64,000 bases of DNA from Melitaea cinxia (taxonomy: Eukaryota > Arthropoda > Insecta > Lepidoptera > Nymphalidae): contig NC_059406.1 of assembly GCF_905220565.1 (NCBI RefSeq), positions 15,909,314 through 15,973,313 on the forward strand, given 5' to 3'. The position numbers and the translations under genes were made by a program. This document shows, piece after piece, positions 13,068 to 25,690 of the stretch (the stretch's first letter is position 1; each line of letters starts with the position of its first letter). The notes beneath the pieces are model-generated. The model was given only the letters and a program-made list of their open reading frames with translations. It was not told the origin of the DNA and did not search any database.

Positions 13068-13365
13068 AACTTTTTAACTGAGGTAGGGCACAGCAGGAAT
13101 TCCCTTCTCAAAATATGGAGCAGCCCGACTGGGGTAGTACCTCGACCTTACAGAAGATCACAGCAAAATAATACTGTTTTCAAGCAGTTGGAAGATAATT
13201 TGTTTCTGTTGGTGAGTAAGGTGACCAGAGCTCCTGGGGGGATTGGGTCGGCGACGCGCTTGCGATGCTTCTGGTGTTGCAGGTGTCTATAAGCTAGGTA
13301 ATCGCTCGGTATCGCTCGGTATCAGGTGAGCCGTACGCTTGTTTGCCGACCTAGTGATATAAAAA
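13068..13365 (-). repeat. family B element, near full length
   Basis: It runs from aactgaggtagggcacagca through cttacagaagatcacagc and gatgcttctggtgttgcagg to cttgtttgccgacctagtg plus an A run. It directly follows a family D copy. Confidence 0.78.
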
Positions 13366-14154
13366 AAAAAACACAATTATATTGCTTCTGTGGTTTACAG
13401 GTTTCATAAAGGAGTTATTATAACTCGTTGGCTATTTAGAAATTGGGGGTTTTAAAAAGACACTTCTTGGTTAACTTTTTATGAACCCAGGGTCTGTAGT
13501 TTTTTACAACGTTTATGTTTTAGCCAATCGCGACAAGTTAATTTATAAACATACTAGCGGTTCCACGCGGTTTTATGCGCCTTACTAATTTCGTGTGAAA
13601 ATCGGGATAAAACGTGTGGATAGATGATGGAACAGTTTTTAATCAAAATTTTCAATCGCCTTGTTTTTTTTCGTGGCTGAGCTCATTTCATGTGCAAGAA
13701 AATTGGAACTAAAAACATATTACGATACTATATTTTCGTTCCATTGGATGTTACTAAAAGTAAAAGTCATAACCTTCCTAAAAACTACATACGAAATACA
13801 TAAATATCAAAGCTTAAACAATATTCTAGACCACAGTTTGTTTTACTAAAAGCAAAGTCAACATTTAGACCAATATTTAAACACTAGGTGTTCTAGCGAA
13901 ATGTCGGAGGCGATAAAAGGGCGCGGTCGATCGATAGCTATGACTACGAATTTATAAATTGAAACAGTTACCATTGCATTAGTATTAGGACCTTACTGGT
14001 TATGTGGACAGATACTCAAGGTATATATTACCTTAACTAATAAATTACAACTTTTGAATTAACAGGTCAGTCGATTGACCATATTACACGCGACTGTCTG
14101 AATTGGTTTACATTACAGTTTGTAGTTGTTTTATATGTGTTAATTACTTACGCT

Positions 14155-14505
14155 TACGCTTCAGACTGTAATATCCCACTACTGGGCATAGGCATCTTTC
14201 CCCATGTAGGAGACGGATCTGAGCTTAATCCACCATATATACTATATACCATATATTCCCTACTATGAGTAACGATCGCTATCAGGTGTACATGATAACA
14301 ACTGGGACCAACGGCTTAACGTGCTCTCCGAGGCACGGTGGGAAGACCCACAAAGACTGCACAAACACCCAAACCACGGCAAACACCTGTATGGCCAATA
14401 CAAATGTGTGTTATCTGCGGGGATCGAACCCGCAACCACTAGCGCAACCGGTACAATCCATGACTGTGACCGTTGCGCCAACGCGTCGTCAACTATATAT
14501 ATACT
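14155..14505 (-). repeat. family C tRNA-derived SINE, near full length
   Basis: On the minus strand the head is cgttggcgcaacggtcac (A-box-like) and gcgggttcgatccccgc (B-box-like), and the body ends in ggatattacagtctgaagcg. It matches nine other copies in the window. Three overlapping open frames over it are chance. Confidence 0.8.
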
Positions 14506-14660
14506 AATGTTATAAAGCTGAAAGGTTTTTTTAAACGCGCTAATTCAGGAAATACTGGTTTAAATTTAAATTAAATAAACTATTTTTGTGTTCGATAGTC
14601 CATTTCCCGAGGAAGGCTCTATAACAACGCGGGTCAAACCGCGGCGCTCAACTAGTTAGT
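14505..14660 (+). repeat. family M LINE-like tail
   Basis: It begins aatgttataaagctgaaagg and contains ttcccgaggaaggctctat and cgcgggtcaaaccgcgg. It resembles 28755-28965 and 39355-39445. Confidence 0.55.
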
Positions 14661-15261
14661 AAAATAGAGGTGAAATGGGAGAAAACTCTCCAAGCTTATT
14701 TTTGATCCACTTGTTCTGCTTAGTAGGCCAACAAAGGGCTCTTATTCAATACAATAATTTCGTTTTAATTTATAATCAGGAATTATCCAGTAATTTTGTC
14801 ATATCCGAATGATCTAATTGTATTTTGGAACAAAGCTGGTTGACGCGTAGTAATTTTAATTAAATTTTACTGGTGATGAATTTGGTAAATATAAATTTAA
14901 ATTTTAACACTAAAATTACATATCGTATAAAGTAAATAAATGCGAGAGATACACATAGCTGAAATTTTGATTGTGGCACATTTGTTATAATATATATATA
15001 TTTTTTTTAATTTTGAAATGTCTCCAACGAAGCAAAATATCACACAAGTTAAACAATATGTTCATCTAAAATAATCAGTTCATGACTTTTGCGAGCAAAG
15101 AAGCGATTAACAACATAAACTTAATGTAATAAGTTTATGTACTAAAGTTAAAGAGTCCTCTTAGTACCGAAAATACCTTTAATTATTTCCTTTGAGATCG
15201 TAACTTTTTTAATATCATGCTTTAACGGTACATTCTTCGGCTACTTTGTCATATTGTTGGA

Positions 15262-15736
15262 AGAAAATTTGTTTTGAGTTGTTGAAGTAGAATTTCTTTA
15301 CGCACGCTTTTCTTGGGGTGTAAGCTGGTGAATGCGTGACGAGAGCGTTACGAAAAATGTGATCGGGCTAGGCGAAGGGAAGTTAAGAGGTAGATAGATA
15401 TATAATAGTGAAGATATAAGTATATTACTGTTGCGACAAATAAAGAAGTTTTATTTATTTATTTATTTACCAGTTTACATTTATTGCACTTACAGTATAC
15501 AACCAAGGCGTACAATAAACAACCATAAATTAATAACACTACAACAAATACACTAAAGAAATAACAATTTATCTTATAATACGGGTATACACATTAACAT
15601 AATTCTAAATACTTAAAGCAAGATTTCACAAATTCAGACGAATTCATAGTGAATATATCAATACTACTATTGGAGGCCAACATATTATTAAGTTTTACTT
15701 CAGTCGTGTGGTCCAAAGCTCACTCGTTTTTTTTCT
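15262..15736 (+). repeat. family F MITE-like element, interrupted
   Basis: The left part (15262-15454) and right part (about 15692-15736) together match 29283-29545. The right end reads cttcagtcgtgtggtcc and ctcactcgtttttttt. A LINE-like tail sits in between. Confidence 0.7.
15455..15691 (-). mobile_element. LINE-like 3' tail nested in a family F element
   Basis: On the + strand it starts with (ttta)n, the reverse of an (taaa)n tail, followed by a non-coding body. The string aagtttta on the left (15447-15454) recurs at its right end, consistent with a target-site duplication. Confidence 0.55.
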
Positions 15737-15844
15737 GATCTTCTTATCATATACGTAGAGTGTATTGTGTTAAGGAATAATCTTATTGGTAGATATATTG
15801 TATTTTAATTATGTATCTGTAAAGTAAAAATTCAATCAGTCAGT

Positions 15845-16000
15845 CAGTCTGTTCAGCTTATCGCATTTCACAGCTGAACGTAGGCCTCCGTCTTTCAACA
15901 AATACACAATCCTACGTAGATCGTCTGTCCTGCGAGCTGGATAACCACCAACTCACAGTGCCACCACACTTGTTGGCAGCGCCTCAAAAGTAAAACGCTA
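15845..16000 (+). repeat. degenerate family A-related element
   Basis: It starts cagtcagtctgttcagctta and has taggcctccg at the family A head position. The rest is diverged. Confidence 0.4.
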
Positions 16001-16833
16001 AAACAGGAAATCATCATAGGTTATATTTTAGGTTTCATAATTTTTAACTAATTATAAATACAAGAATGGACATGTAAGACCAAAACACTTTTAATAAAAA
16101 AAATATATATTAACTATGGTTACGTTTGAGGTCATATTTTAGCTTTTGTATAAATTAACACAACACACACAGTAAGAAAAAATACCCTATATGTACTTAG
16201 CATAGCCCTTGTTCTCTGCCTAAATATTTCGTGCCTATACGGTGTCCATAATTTTTTTAAATTACATTTAAATTATAGTTGCGAAATAATAAATAATTGT
16301 ATAAAGAAATCCCTATTAAAAAAGGAAAATTAAATTATCAAGGGGATAAAGAATAATCGTACCACGAAAATTAGGCAAAATACTTATAAATAACGCCCCA
16401 AATAAGCATGGCTTAAACTGTCTTATTTTTTATGAAAACAGCGTGAAATATACTCGAGACGTAACAGCGAGCTTTAAGACGGCTCAGTGTTTAAAAATTT
16501 CCTCTTTATCCCTTCTTACAAAAGAGATTTACAAGATAATTTTTATGGAGCATAACATTTTGCCGTGAAGCTACAAAGCTCGCTCAATATAGACATTATT
16601 CTTGTTTATATTTTTTACAACTTTACAAAGAACAGTTGTTTTTTTTAAAGGTTTTTTGAGTTTTCTCCTTAGGAATCGATTTTCATATAAGGCAAAATGT
16701 ATGCAAAAATATTAGGTGTAAAATCAACTGAACGAATGACCTCTTTACGTTTTTATAACACCAACCCTATTGGGTTCCGATAGATGGCGTTATTTGATTC
16801 GTTTATTTACCATTTGATATGAAATTAATCTTT

Positions 16834-16925
16834 TTCTTAGACTAGTAAGCCTTTTATGTACCTATATAGAAAGTCGATCTGATGGAGTAAACTCCAGTTA
16901 TGCATCAGAGCTGACACACACACCT
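16834..16925 (+). repeat. family J repeat, copy 1
   Basis: It shares cttagactagtaagc, agtcgatctga, ggagtaaactccagtt and gagctgacacacacac with 28374-28465. The source element is unknown. Confidence 0.7.
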
Positions 16926-18018
16926 TTTTTGTCATAATAACATAAATCTCACTTACAATATGATATAATCAATATGCTACAATGAGATGACGATTTTTAA
17001 CTCTGGAACGCATTATCTATATTGACTAGCCCAACGGCGCAATCGGTCGACTTAATTAATCTTAAAACAACTTTATATAAAGGCTATGAATATTTTAAAT
17101 TAATTGGAAATCCAAAACTGGGAATAATTATGTAACGTAAAAATAAATAATGTATACCTTCAATATGTACGCGAATAAGCCTTAAATGTATCGCCATTTT
17201 TATCAACCGATGTTTGAATAATAAACGCGATACTGTTGGGATTAATTTTAGTCCCATTGGATTTGCTGTATAATAAAAAAGAAATGAGAATTTGGCATCT
17301 AAAGTATTGAAGCTGTTTCATTAATTTTATTTATAAAACGAATTTGACCTTCTTTACTTATTTCCTAACAGCTATGCCCACGATATCGTCCGCGTAGAAC
17401 AGACACTTGTGAAAGCATTTTTTGGTTCCATATTTTGGTTTCTCTAGATTATGAACACCGTTGTTTGGGTATTTATTTGTTCAACGTAATTCTTTGAATT
17501 GGCGTACGTTTTTTATGAACCTATGTACATGAAACAAACTTTAAATGTTAAGTGAAGCTTACCACAATATATTAATGAAAACCGTATCTAAATCGAATTA
17601 GCCGTTTCTGAGAGTAGCGTACACAAACATATTACATTTACATTTTTATTATATGTATTGATAACATTCAAAAATATTGTACTCAAATGAAATACATACA
17701 AAAGATATCTTTTTTTGTTTTAAGCTAAATGTAACGTTTTTTGAATGCAGTAAACTGGTTTTATTAAATTTAAAAAAAAATCTTCACTCCACGTTTCCAC
17801 ATCAATAATGAGTTAATTCAAATGAACGCAGTCACAGACTTTATATCACAATTTGGCAAATCAGCTGATGGCATTTTTTTTATAATATAATGATTTATTA
17901 AAAATGGTATTTAAAGTATGAAAATCTTCCAATCTTCTTTTTACTATCCAAATTTACAAATCCATAACGATGGCTGATACTTCAATTTTTTATGAAGTAA
18001 AATATAATTATTGTATTG

Positions 18019-18230
18019 TCGACTAGCCCGTTGACGCAGTTTGTAGCGGCCCTACTTCCTGCTCCGCGGGTTGTGGATGCAATTCCCGCCTGAATCTGCG
18101 TGTAATATTATTTTATGTCAATTTATCAAAAAAAAATAATAATAATGTAGCAGTCGGCTGTTACCTAGAACACAAACATTAAGCTTACCTTAGGAACAAA
18201 CGACCGTGTGTGAATGTTATATTTATTTAT
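18019..18230 (+). repeat. family H tRNA-derived SINE
   Basis: The head gactagcccgttgacgcagt and the B-box-like ttgtggatgcaattcccgc are followed by an AT-rich body, then gtcggctgttacctag. It ends in a (ttta)n-like tail near 18230. A head-only fragment of the same family lies at 17024-17055. Confidence 0.75.
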
Positions 18231-18606
18231 TTATTTATATAAAAAATTATTTAAAAAGCTTCATAACTCATAATTGAATTTAAAAACAACTCATATTTAT
18301 TTAGTATTATTTGTTTCATTCTGTTAATACTTTAAACGAAAGCACTTCAAAATTAAATTGAAATGTTAAATTGGAAAGTATTAAATAAATTATAATGGAG
18401 TTTAAATTGTGTGTGTTATTGAGATTTTTTATTTAAATAACGGCTTTTATAAATTTAGGTCAGTTGACGCATTACATTTTTTTTAAACCATACGATTTTT
18501 TGGATACGACTTTAATTATAAAATAATAAAAAGACTATCGATACGTTTTTTATTATATCTGACCGAACTATATTATTTTTTCATTTATATAACGTTTACA
18601 CTTAAC

Positions 18607-18795
18607 AGTGCCCGTTGAGCACGTTAAGCAGTCGACCCCGGTTGTTATCATAAACGTCTGATAGCGATCGTTACTCATAGTAGGGAACATATTCGCAAAC
18701 CCGCAGTAGAACAGCGTGATGGATTAAACTCTGATTCTTCTCCTATATGGGGGAAGAGGCCTACGAGTATGTCCAGCAGCGGGATGTTACGGACG
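18607..18795 (+). repeat. family C SINE, head missing
   Basis: It carries gagcacgttaagcagtcga, gatagcgatcgttactcata and ggattaaactctgattcttc. It lacks the tRNA-like head, so it is 5'-truncated. Confidence 0.72.
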
Positions 18796-18959
18796 GAATC
18801 GTATATATAATCGTATTAGGATACAGTCAGAAATTTTTAATTTTCGACAGTTTAACAGTAAGGACTCGACAACTATTAACTTACCATAAAGCAAAATATA
18901 TAAAGTTAGAGATCAATTCACGAAACGACGAAACCACGAAAAAAAGTTTTTTTTTAAAT

Positions 18960-19237
18960 ATATCACTAGGTCGGCAAACAAGCGTACGGCTCACCTAATG
19001 GTAAGCGATTACCGTAGCTTATAGACACCTGCAACACCAGAAACATCGCAAGCTCATTGCCGACCCAATCCCCAATCCCCCAGGAGCTCTGGTCACCATA
19101 CTCACCAACAGGAACACAATACTGCTTCAAAACAGTATTATTTAGCTGTGATCTTCTGTAAGGTCGAGGTACTACCCCAGTCGGGCTGCCCCAGATTATG
19201 AGCAGGAAATTCCTGCTGTGCCCTACCTCAGTTAATA
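18960..19237 (+). repeat. family B element, near full length
   Basis: It reads aggtcggcaaacaagcgtac to ctgctgtgccctacctcagt, the exact reverse order of the copy at 13068-13365. Confidence 0.78.
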
Positions 19238-19528
19238 TTTTAATCGTCTATATTTTAGTAAAATATACAACGTTAGGTTACATTAAAATGTACCTCAATA
19301 AAAAAGTACGCTGAAAAGTGTTCTTAGTCCTTATTCTAAATAATATAAAACCTTTAACCTACATACACATACATTTGAAAAGTGGAAAAGCGTGTACTCT
19401 GAAAACCTAATGAAGTCAGTTTTAATATTATATGAATATGTGCCGTTTTATTGCGAAATTATAAAAAAAAAATTCTCGTTACTGTTTATTCATTAAGCTG
19501 ACATTACACTGAGTTTAATCCGCATACG

Positions 19529-19610
19529 AGTGAAAGAGGTCGACTGTGAAAGAGGTCGACTGTGAAAGAGGCGGGGCGTAAAAAGAGGCCGGGTGTTAAA
19601 AGGGGCGCGG
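19529..19610 (+). repeat. short GC-rich tandem repeat
   Basis: Two exact 16-bp units gtgaaagaggtcgact (19529-19544 and 19545-19560) are followed by diverging units with gaggcggggcg and gaggccgggtg. Confidence 0.75.
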
Positions 19611-19839
19611 TTCTAAATCGCGACCGACCTATGACCTCGTTAGCCTAAACAGGGTTTAGTGGCCTCTGGTCTAATCTCACCACATTACAAATATTAACTC
19701 TTATTTCATCTTGATTGTTCATATGTCTCCATTCTACCTGTGGAACTATGTAATCACTTCTGTTGGAAGTCATAACTTAGGAAGTTTAATAAACCGACCA
19801 TAAACGTATCGATTAAAACTATTGAAACTTTTTTTAACG

Positions 19840-19985
19840 AGTAACTGCAGAGCAGCCGATTCTGCCTTCTGATTCTTGCCGGTTCTTTCAGAATCTACAT
19901 TTCGAATCGGTGTTAGCTTCACTTTTAACCATAATAATTTAACATAGCTAAATTTGTAAAATGACGATTCGAAGGCTCCTATCTC
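19840..19985 (-). repeat. family E SINE-like element
   Basis: It is the reverse complement of the family E block: gaatctacatttcgaatcgg, then atgacgattcgaaggctcct. Confidence 0.7.
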
Positions 19986-21147
19986 GGAGAAATTCTCCTC
20001 TCTTGTATGTTGTAGCATTATAATTTATAAGCGAAAATATTTGACTATTCTAAAATTTAAAAATCTAAACTGTTGTTCCTTAATAAAAAAAAAAATATAA
20101 AAAAAAATCAACAATAAAGAATCAAGTAACTCTCCGGCTTCTTGGCAGTTCTTGTTATATTATATCATTTTAAATAGTAAATGTCGTTTATAATCATGTT
20201 TAACCGAACGAAAGTATGTAATTCTTTCCTGGCGACGATTAATGAGTCCATAAGACCCTAGTACTTCAATTTATGTAATGTTCGCGTGATTTTTTTGTTA
20301 GTTGTTTCACTTCATTAACAAAATAGCGTGTTGAAAGATCGGATTGTCGATAAGCTTAAGGATTTTATTTTAATGTAATGTCTACGTAACGTTGAGAAAT
20401 CATTGAGGAAATCGTTATAAATATTATCGTACGTTTCAATCAAGTTATTAATCCATTTATATTTATTACAAAATGATTTGTCACTTTAATACCAATTTTA
20501 GACTACAGCATAAAGATCAAGTATTTTTTTTACATTTTGGACACGGATATTTGACGAATAAATTTTTTTTATCAAGTTACATCCAATTCTTAGGAGAGTA
20601 TCAGTTTGCAAATGATGATGAAGAAGCTAATTCGCGCATAACTAACATTACCCTTGAACTAGCGAGAAAAGACGCTATTGATGTAAAAAAAAGTGTGTGT
20701 GTACTTATGTACGCACGTAAGAAGTTATACTTCGTTGGCTAGCTAACTTCACGTTGCTAACTTCTTCTTCATTGACTAGCTAACTTCTCAATGTCGGTTT
20801 TTTTCGTGACGGTATGCGCGTGCATCGTAAAAATTTACTCTCATATTTTTTCCTTTAGCTGATTGAAAAATTTCTTGACTTAAATCAGGTAATGCTGCGA
20901 TAGTGTCTAGCTCCTTAACAATGAAGTTCTATTCAAACAAACCTACTTCGACTATTATGCAAATATTAATGCACCCATAAATTCTAGAACGAGCAAAAAC
21001 CCCTTCGTGCACGAATCCATTTTTATGTTCAGAAGTTTCATATACATGCAAATTTTCTTTGAATTCATTACCTAGTACTATTGTTTAGAATTATTGAAAT
21101 TGTACTTAATTTTGTATATGGGTATAAAGGAAGCCCTAAAATTATGT

Positions 21148-21340
21148 TTAAAAGACTTCAAAAATGGAGGAGGTTCACTCATTTTTAAATCGAAATTTGG
21201 TGCTTGTCATATTATTCTGTTTCAATTTGATCGAGAATTCATGAGTATTTCTTGAGTTATTTTTATTAATGTGCTATTATATTTTTATTAACTAGACTAT
21301 TTTTCAAAGTCGACTTTTTTTTTCGTTTGCAAGCAATTAC
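21148..21340 (+). repeat. family D element, diverged
   Basis: It starts aagacttcaaaaatggagga and ends aaagtcgactttttttttcg plus gtttgcaagc. Confidence 0.55.
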
Positions 21341-22534
21341 AAGTATGTTGTAAGTTTTACCGTGATTTGCTTTTTGCAACCTTTAATATTATTATTAATT
21401 ATATTATTTATATTAATTATAATTATATATTAATTATACACTTAAATATTATCAGGATTTTCTATGAATTACGTTATTTATTTTGACTTCAAAAAAATAC
21501 ATTTTAAAAATATAGTAAATCCAAAGATATCTAAGGTGCTAAAGGAACGAATTCTGCTGCCCACCTAATTTTTTGTTCTCTGTATTAGCAGATCTTTTGT
21601 CTGATGCAACAAAAATAATTATTATTATGGTCGTATATGATTGAACGATTCTCTACCCATTTCATATATGTTCTAAAAATTAGGAAGTGATAGCTGATAT
21701 GATCATAAAGATAAAAACTACGCAAAGAAATAAAAATTTTTTTTTGACAATCACATTATTGGATTTAATTTTAAACCCTACATTAATAAATAGCTAAAAA
21801 TATATAGATAATACAAACTAGTAACACCTCAACTTCCGGCGAAACTTCTGAAACTCTAACACCAATCCTTCCACCATCTATAATCAGAAACTTTTGCCAT
21901 ACTATTAGTAACTGACATAAACCTACCTGCTACGGAACTGGCAATTAGATTAATATAATTTCGAATATTACGAAATGGAATATCCTATACATTATTCCGT
22001 GATATCAAACGCTTCAAAATTAATCAGACTGATATCAAGTTCATAAATCACGAGGTAATGTAACGATCACAATATATCATCTATTTGCCAGCACTAGCAA
22101 AATTATCTCATCTGATGCTCTAGTTAATATATTGAAATATTATATAGTGGTTAACAGAACTAAAACAGCCTATGTAAATATTCCACTATTGGACCAAAAA
22201 AAATCATTTATTTATTTATTTATGTTTTAATCGTATAGCAGAAGGGTTGAAGCTTAGTCTGATTCGCTGTTTCGGCGGATAGTTCCTCTATAAAGAGTAA
22301 ACCGTCCATCCAGAACTATTTTTTTTAAATATTAATATTTTTTCCGATAGGAAATCGTGACCCAGATTGTTAGTCATAGAGTGGTCATAGGTTGTCATCT
22401 CGACGGAAGTTGGTCACATTTTTTTCAACTTTTTTTCTTATATTATGCGTCTCTAAAACGTTTTAGCAATAAGTAGTGTTGTAATTTATTTTAAAATATT
22501 AACGGTTGTTAATAATTGTATTTACGAGCAAACA

Positions 22535-22822
22535 AAAAAAAATCGATTTCAATTACATCGACAAGTAATACAACGTGAGTAGACGAAAAAAATTAACAAA
22601 CGCACTAATCGTCACTACGATTTTCGAGGGTTCCCCTCAATTTCTCTGGAATTACATCATCAGATCCCGATCTCCTTACCACCCTTAGGATATCTCCATT
22701 CCAACAAAAAAAGGAATTATTAAAATTAGTTCATAAATGACTAAGTTATCCCCGAACATACATAAAAAAATATATATACGGTCGAATTGAGTAACCTTCT
22801 CCTTTTTTGAAGTCGGTTAAAA
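22535..22822 (-). repeat. family D element
   Basis: It reads gagcaaacaaaaaaaaatcg to cttttttgaagtcggttaa. It is the reverse of 12776-13060 with both inverted ends present. Confidence 0.7.
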
Positions 22823-23280
22823 ACTAATCTACAATGTCTTTCTTATTCTATGGTGATTGTTATCCCAACCACACCAATCAGTCTTCATCGCGTCTACTCT
22901 CTCCTACGTCACTTTGACAATATTATCTGTGCTATTTCGGGACTCGTAAAAGCCGTTAAACCTAATGAATGGATCTCAACGTTTCCTATCGGATATTACC
23001 TTTCGAGCAAGGCTTTATTTCTAAGAATAAATACTAGAGAATGCGCTTTTCTTTTACAAATTCAATTTTTCTTTTTATCTATCCAATATATTTCTTATAG
23101 TTAAATATGTAATTCTATGAGGAACTATATTTCTTCGAATATGTTCAATATTGTATTTAATATATTTATTAACTGCTTATTGTAAAGGAGTAATAATAGA
23201 GAGAAACACAAAGAGAGGGAAAGAGATAGGGATAAAAGTGTTGAAATTAGGTTCTTACTGCTTCTTTGATTTTATTATAA

Positions 23281-23665
23281 CACTAGCGACCCGCCCCGGC
23301 TTCGCACGGGTGCAATGCTGATACTAAATATACTACAGAATGTCTTTATTTATAGTATAAAGCTAGCTTATAGCATGGTTAATAACATAATAACAACAAC
23401 ATTCAAATATGCGTCGTTAGATTACACCTTGTTACAGAATGCGTTGAGGAAATAAAGGTTCACTGCTCGTTCCCCGTAGGTGATAGCATGATAATATGTA
23501 GCCTATATGTTGACCCAACATCTAAATAATATTCGTGCCTGAAGTAAATCCATGCAGTACTTTTTGAGTTTATCCCGGACATACATACAGACAAACAGAC
23601 AAAAATTCTAAAAACTATATTTTTGGATTCGGTATCGATTGTAGATCACACCCCAATTATTCTTT
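23281..23665 (+). repeat. family I/K LINE-like element
   Basis: It starts actagcgacccgccccggct plus tcgcacgggtgcaatgctga, has the segment gtagcctatatgttgaccca, and ends with (cagacaaa)n. Its start is the reverse complement of the end of the element at 47987-48160. Confidence 0.65.
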
Positions 23666-24826
23666 TAAAAAAATATTCAATGTACAGTTTTGACTTTCCT
23701 ACCATTTTATTATATGTAGGTATAGATAATATTTGTGCCATATGACAATTAAAAAAAAAAAAACTATACCACGAAATGAGTTAATTACCTATTCTCAAAC
23801 ACATCGAAATTACTTCTATTCAACAAGTAAAGAATAACACAAGCTTTAATTCCGGATCCGTGACCTATAAACAAAGAATGGTGCATTGAAACGGGTAGCT
23901 CAAAATGAAAAGAAAATTTTAATTACGGCCAAAGTGTCTGCGGTTATTGCGGAACCCTTCATTGTTCTGCTATGTAATTGTTGTGAGTGAATATTTAGTT
24001 ATATGGCTTACTAGATGCCCCGCGCAATTTTGCTCGTTGTGTATTTTATAGCTGTCAATTTTTTTTTTCATAAATTTGCATTCTGCAATCGTTGCCAACT
24101 GTGAAGAAAACATTGCTTACAACAACATGGCAACCTGTTGAAGGTATATATGTATATATATGTGTGATAGCAATACGATATATCTATTAAATTTCAGGTT
24201 TTATCAGATTCAAGTCCTTTATATAGTTACAATAATTGTCTCTAGTTTTTTTTTTTTTTTTTAATTAATTGACTTAAAAACTAAGTACCGACTTTATAGG
24301 AAGAAGGAATCGTCATAGTAAATACATTTTGTACATTTATATACCGTTCACAAAATATAATAATTTTATTTTCCTCTTAAATTTGAACTATAAAAAATCC
24401 GTAAAATGTAAAATAATGTAAAATTTCCTATTCGGTTACATTTATATATTATTTCATGTAAAATTCGCGGATGTTACTCGTTGTTTGTACGAGAAAGGCC
24501 TTGTTCCATAATGATCATAGAACAATGCATGCTTAGAAATTTAACAGTGTTATCACTTGACCTCTCGCTTAGTTTCACTCTCAGCCAGAAATAAAACGGC
24601 TCGACTGAAACTAGACCTAACGAATGTGATGTTCAGAAACGTTGCAACTCTCTGACCCAGGTTAACGTTGACCTTGAAGCGACTTTACTACAATGTTGCT
24701 AGATGACCTCAACTGCCAATAAAAGATCAGCAGCTATACTCAAAATGGATTAAATTCCGACCCATCTCCTACAAGGAGAAAGAGAGCCAGCAGTGAGATA
24801 TAAAAAGCTGAGTCTATCCTATATCA

Positions 24827-25000
24827 TTACATAGTATAAAACAAAGTCGCTTCTCGCTATCTGTATGCTTAGATCTTTAAAACTACGCGACGGATTTTGA
24901 TACGGTTTTCTTTACTAAATCGAGTGATTTCAGAGGAAGGTTTATTTGTATTTTATATATGTATAGAAAATTTACGTGATAAGCGTCGTAGGGATACGTA
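24827..25000 (+). repeat. family K element, copy 1
   Basis: It begins catagtataaaacaaagtcg and continues cgacggattttgatacgg. It matches 47987-48160. Confidence 0.65.
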
Positions 25001-25401
25001 GATATTTGTGAATACTGAATAACGTATCTACAAAGGAGGAGCGTAGCATGACAGATGACGTGATGCTGTAATCCTACCCTTTCACAGGTCAAATGGATTC
25101 ATCTAGGTATGTGTAACAATCGCAGCTTGCTACGGTAGATTCCATACTGGAAAACGTTAATAATGGTGAACAACGAATGTTTGAATTATAACAATTGTAT
25201 ACAATACGTTAATCATTATACGAGTAACATCATACCTTTTATTCACCATACCATATCTTTAGGTATAATGCTCTGTACCAAATGGTCGTGTGGAAGAGAT
25301 CGCTCTTTTAGAGATAAGACCGTCGCACATTTAAACACATTTCTAACAAATTGATAAATGATTTCTGTTACATTTAAACATTTTTTAATATCATAAAAAA
25401 A

Positions 25402-25455
25402 TCGAACCTACATCTCCGACTGACCGTGTCGGTGCTCTAGCCAATTAGGTAAGCT
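25402..25455 (-). pseudogene. tRNA-like remnant (non-functional)
   Basis: On the minus strand it has a D-arm-like taattggctagagcaccg, then a perfect 5-bp anticodon stem CCGAC/GTCGG with a 7-base loop acggtca, then gtaggttcgat of a T arm. The T arm breaks into a T run, the acceptor stem is not paired, and loop position 33 is C rather than T. It is therefore a tRNA pseudogene or the tRNA-derived part of a SINE. Confidence 0.5.
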
Positions 25456-25611
25456 ATGGAACGATGTATCAGCTAGATCGAAATTTCTGATATGATGATT
25501 TTATATTCGGTCTAAGCGAACCGTGGCGCCGTCTATAGTGAGTTCTTTACAGAAACTCGTAACTATTCAAAGTTTTCATATTACAACGAAAATCTTTGAC
25601 AGGAGACGACA

Positions 25612-25690
25612 CCATGCTATTTTTAATTTGTACGATTTTTATTTTTGTGTTACCCACACATTAGGAAATTCTAAACATTTTTTTTAAAAT
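25612..25690 (+). repeat. family L fragment, copy 1
   Basis: It shares tacgatttttatttttgtgt and tacccacacatta with 55127-55203. Confidence 0.6.

Noticed and set aside
14263..14515. Three overlapping frames of 64-80 codons
   Set aside because: All lie in a family C SINE. The same bases recur elsewhere with stops and frameshifts.
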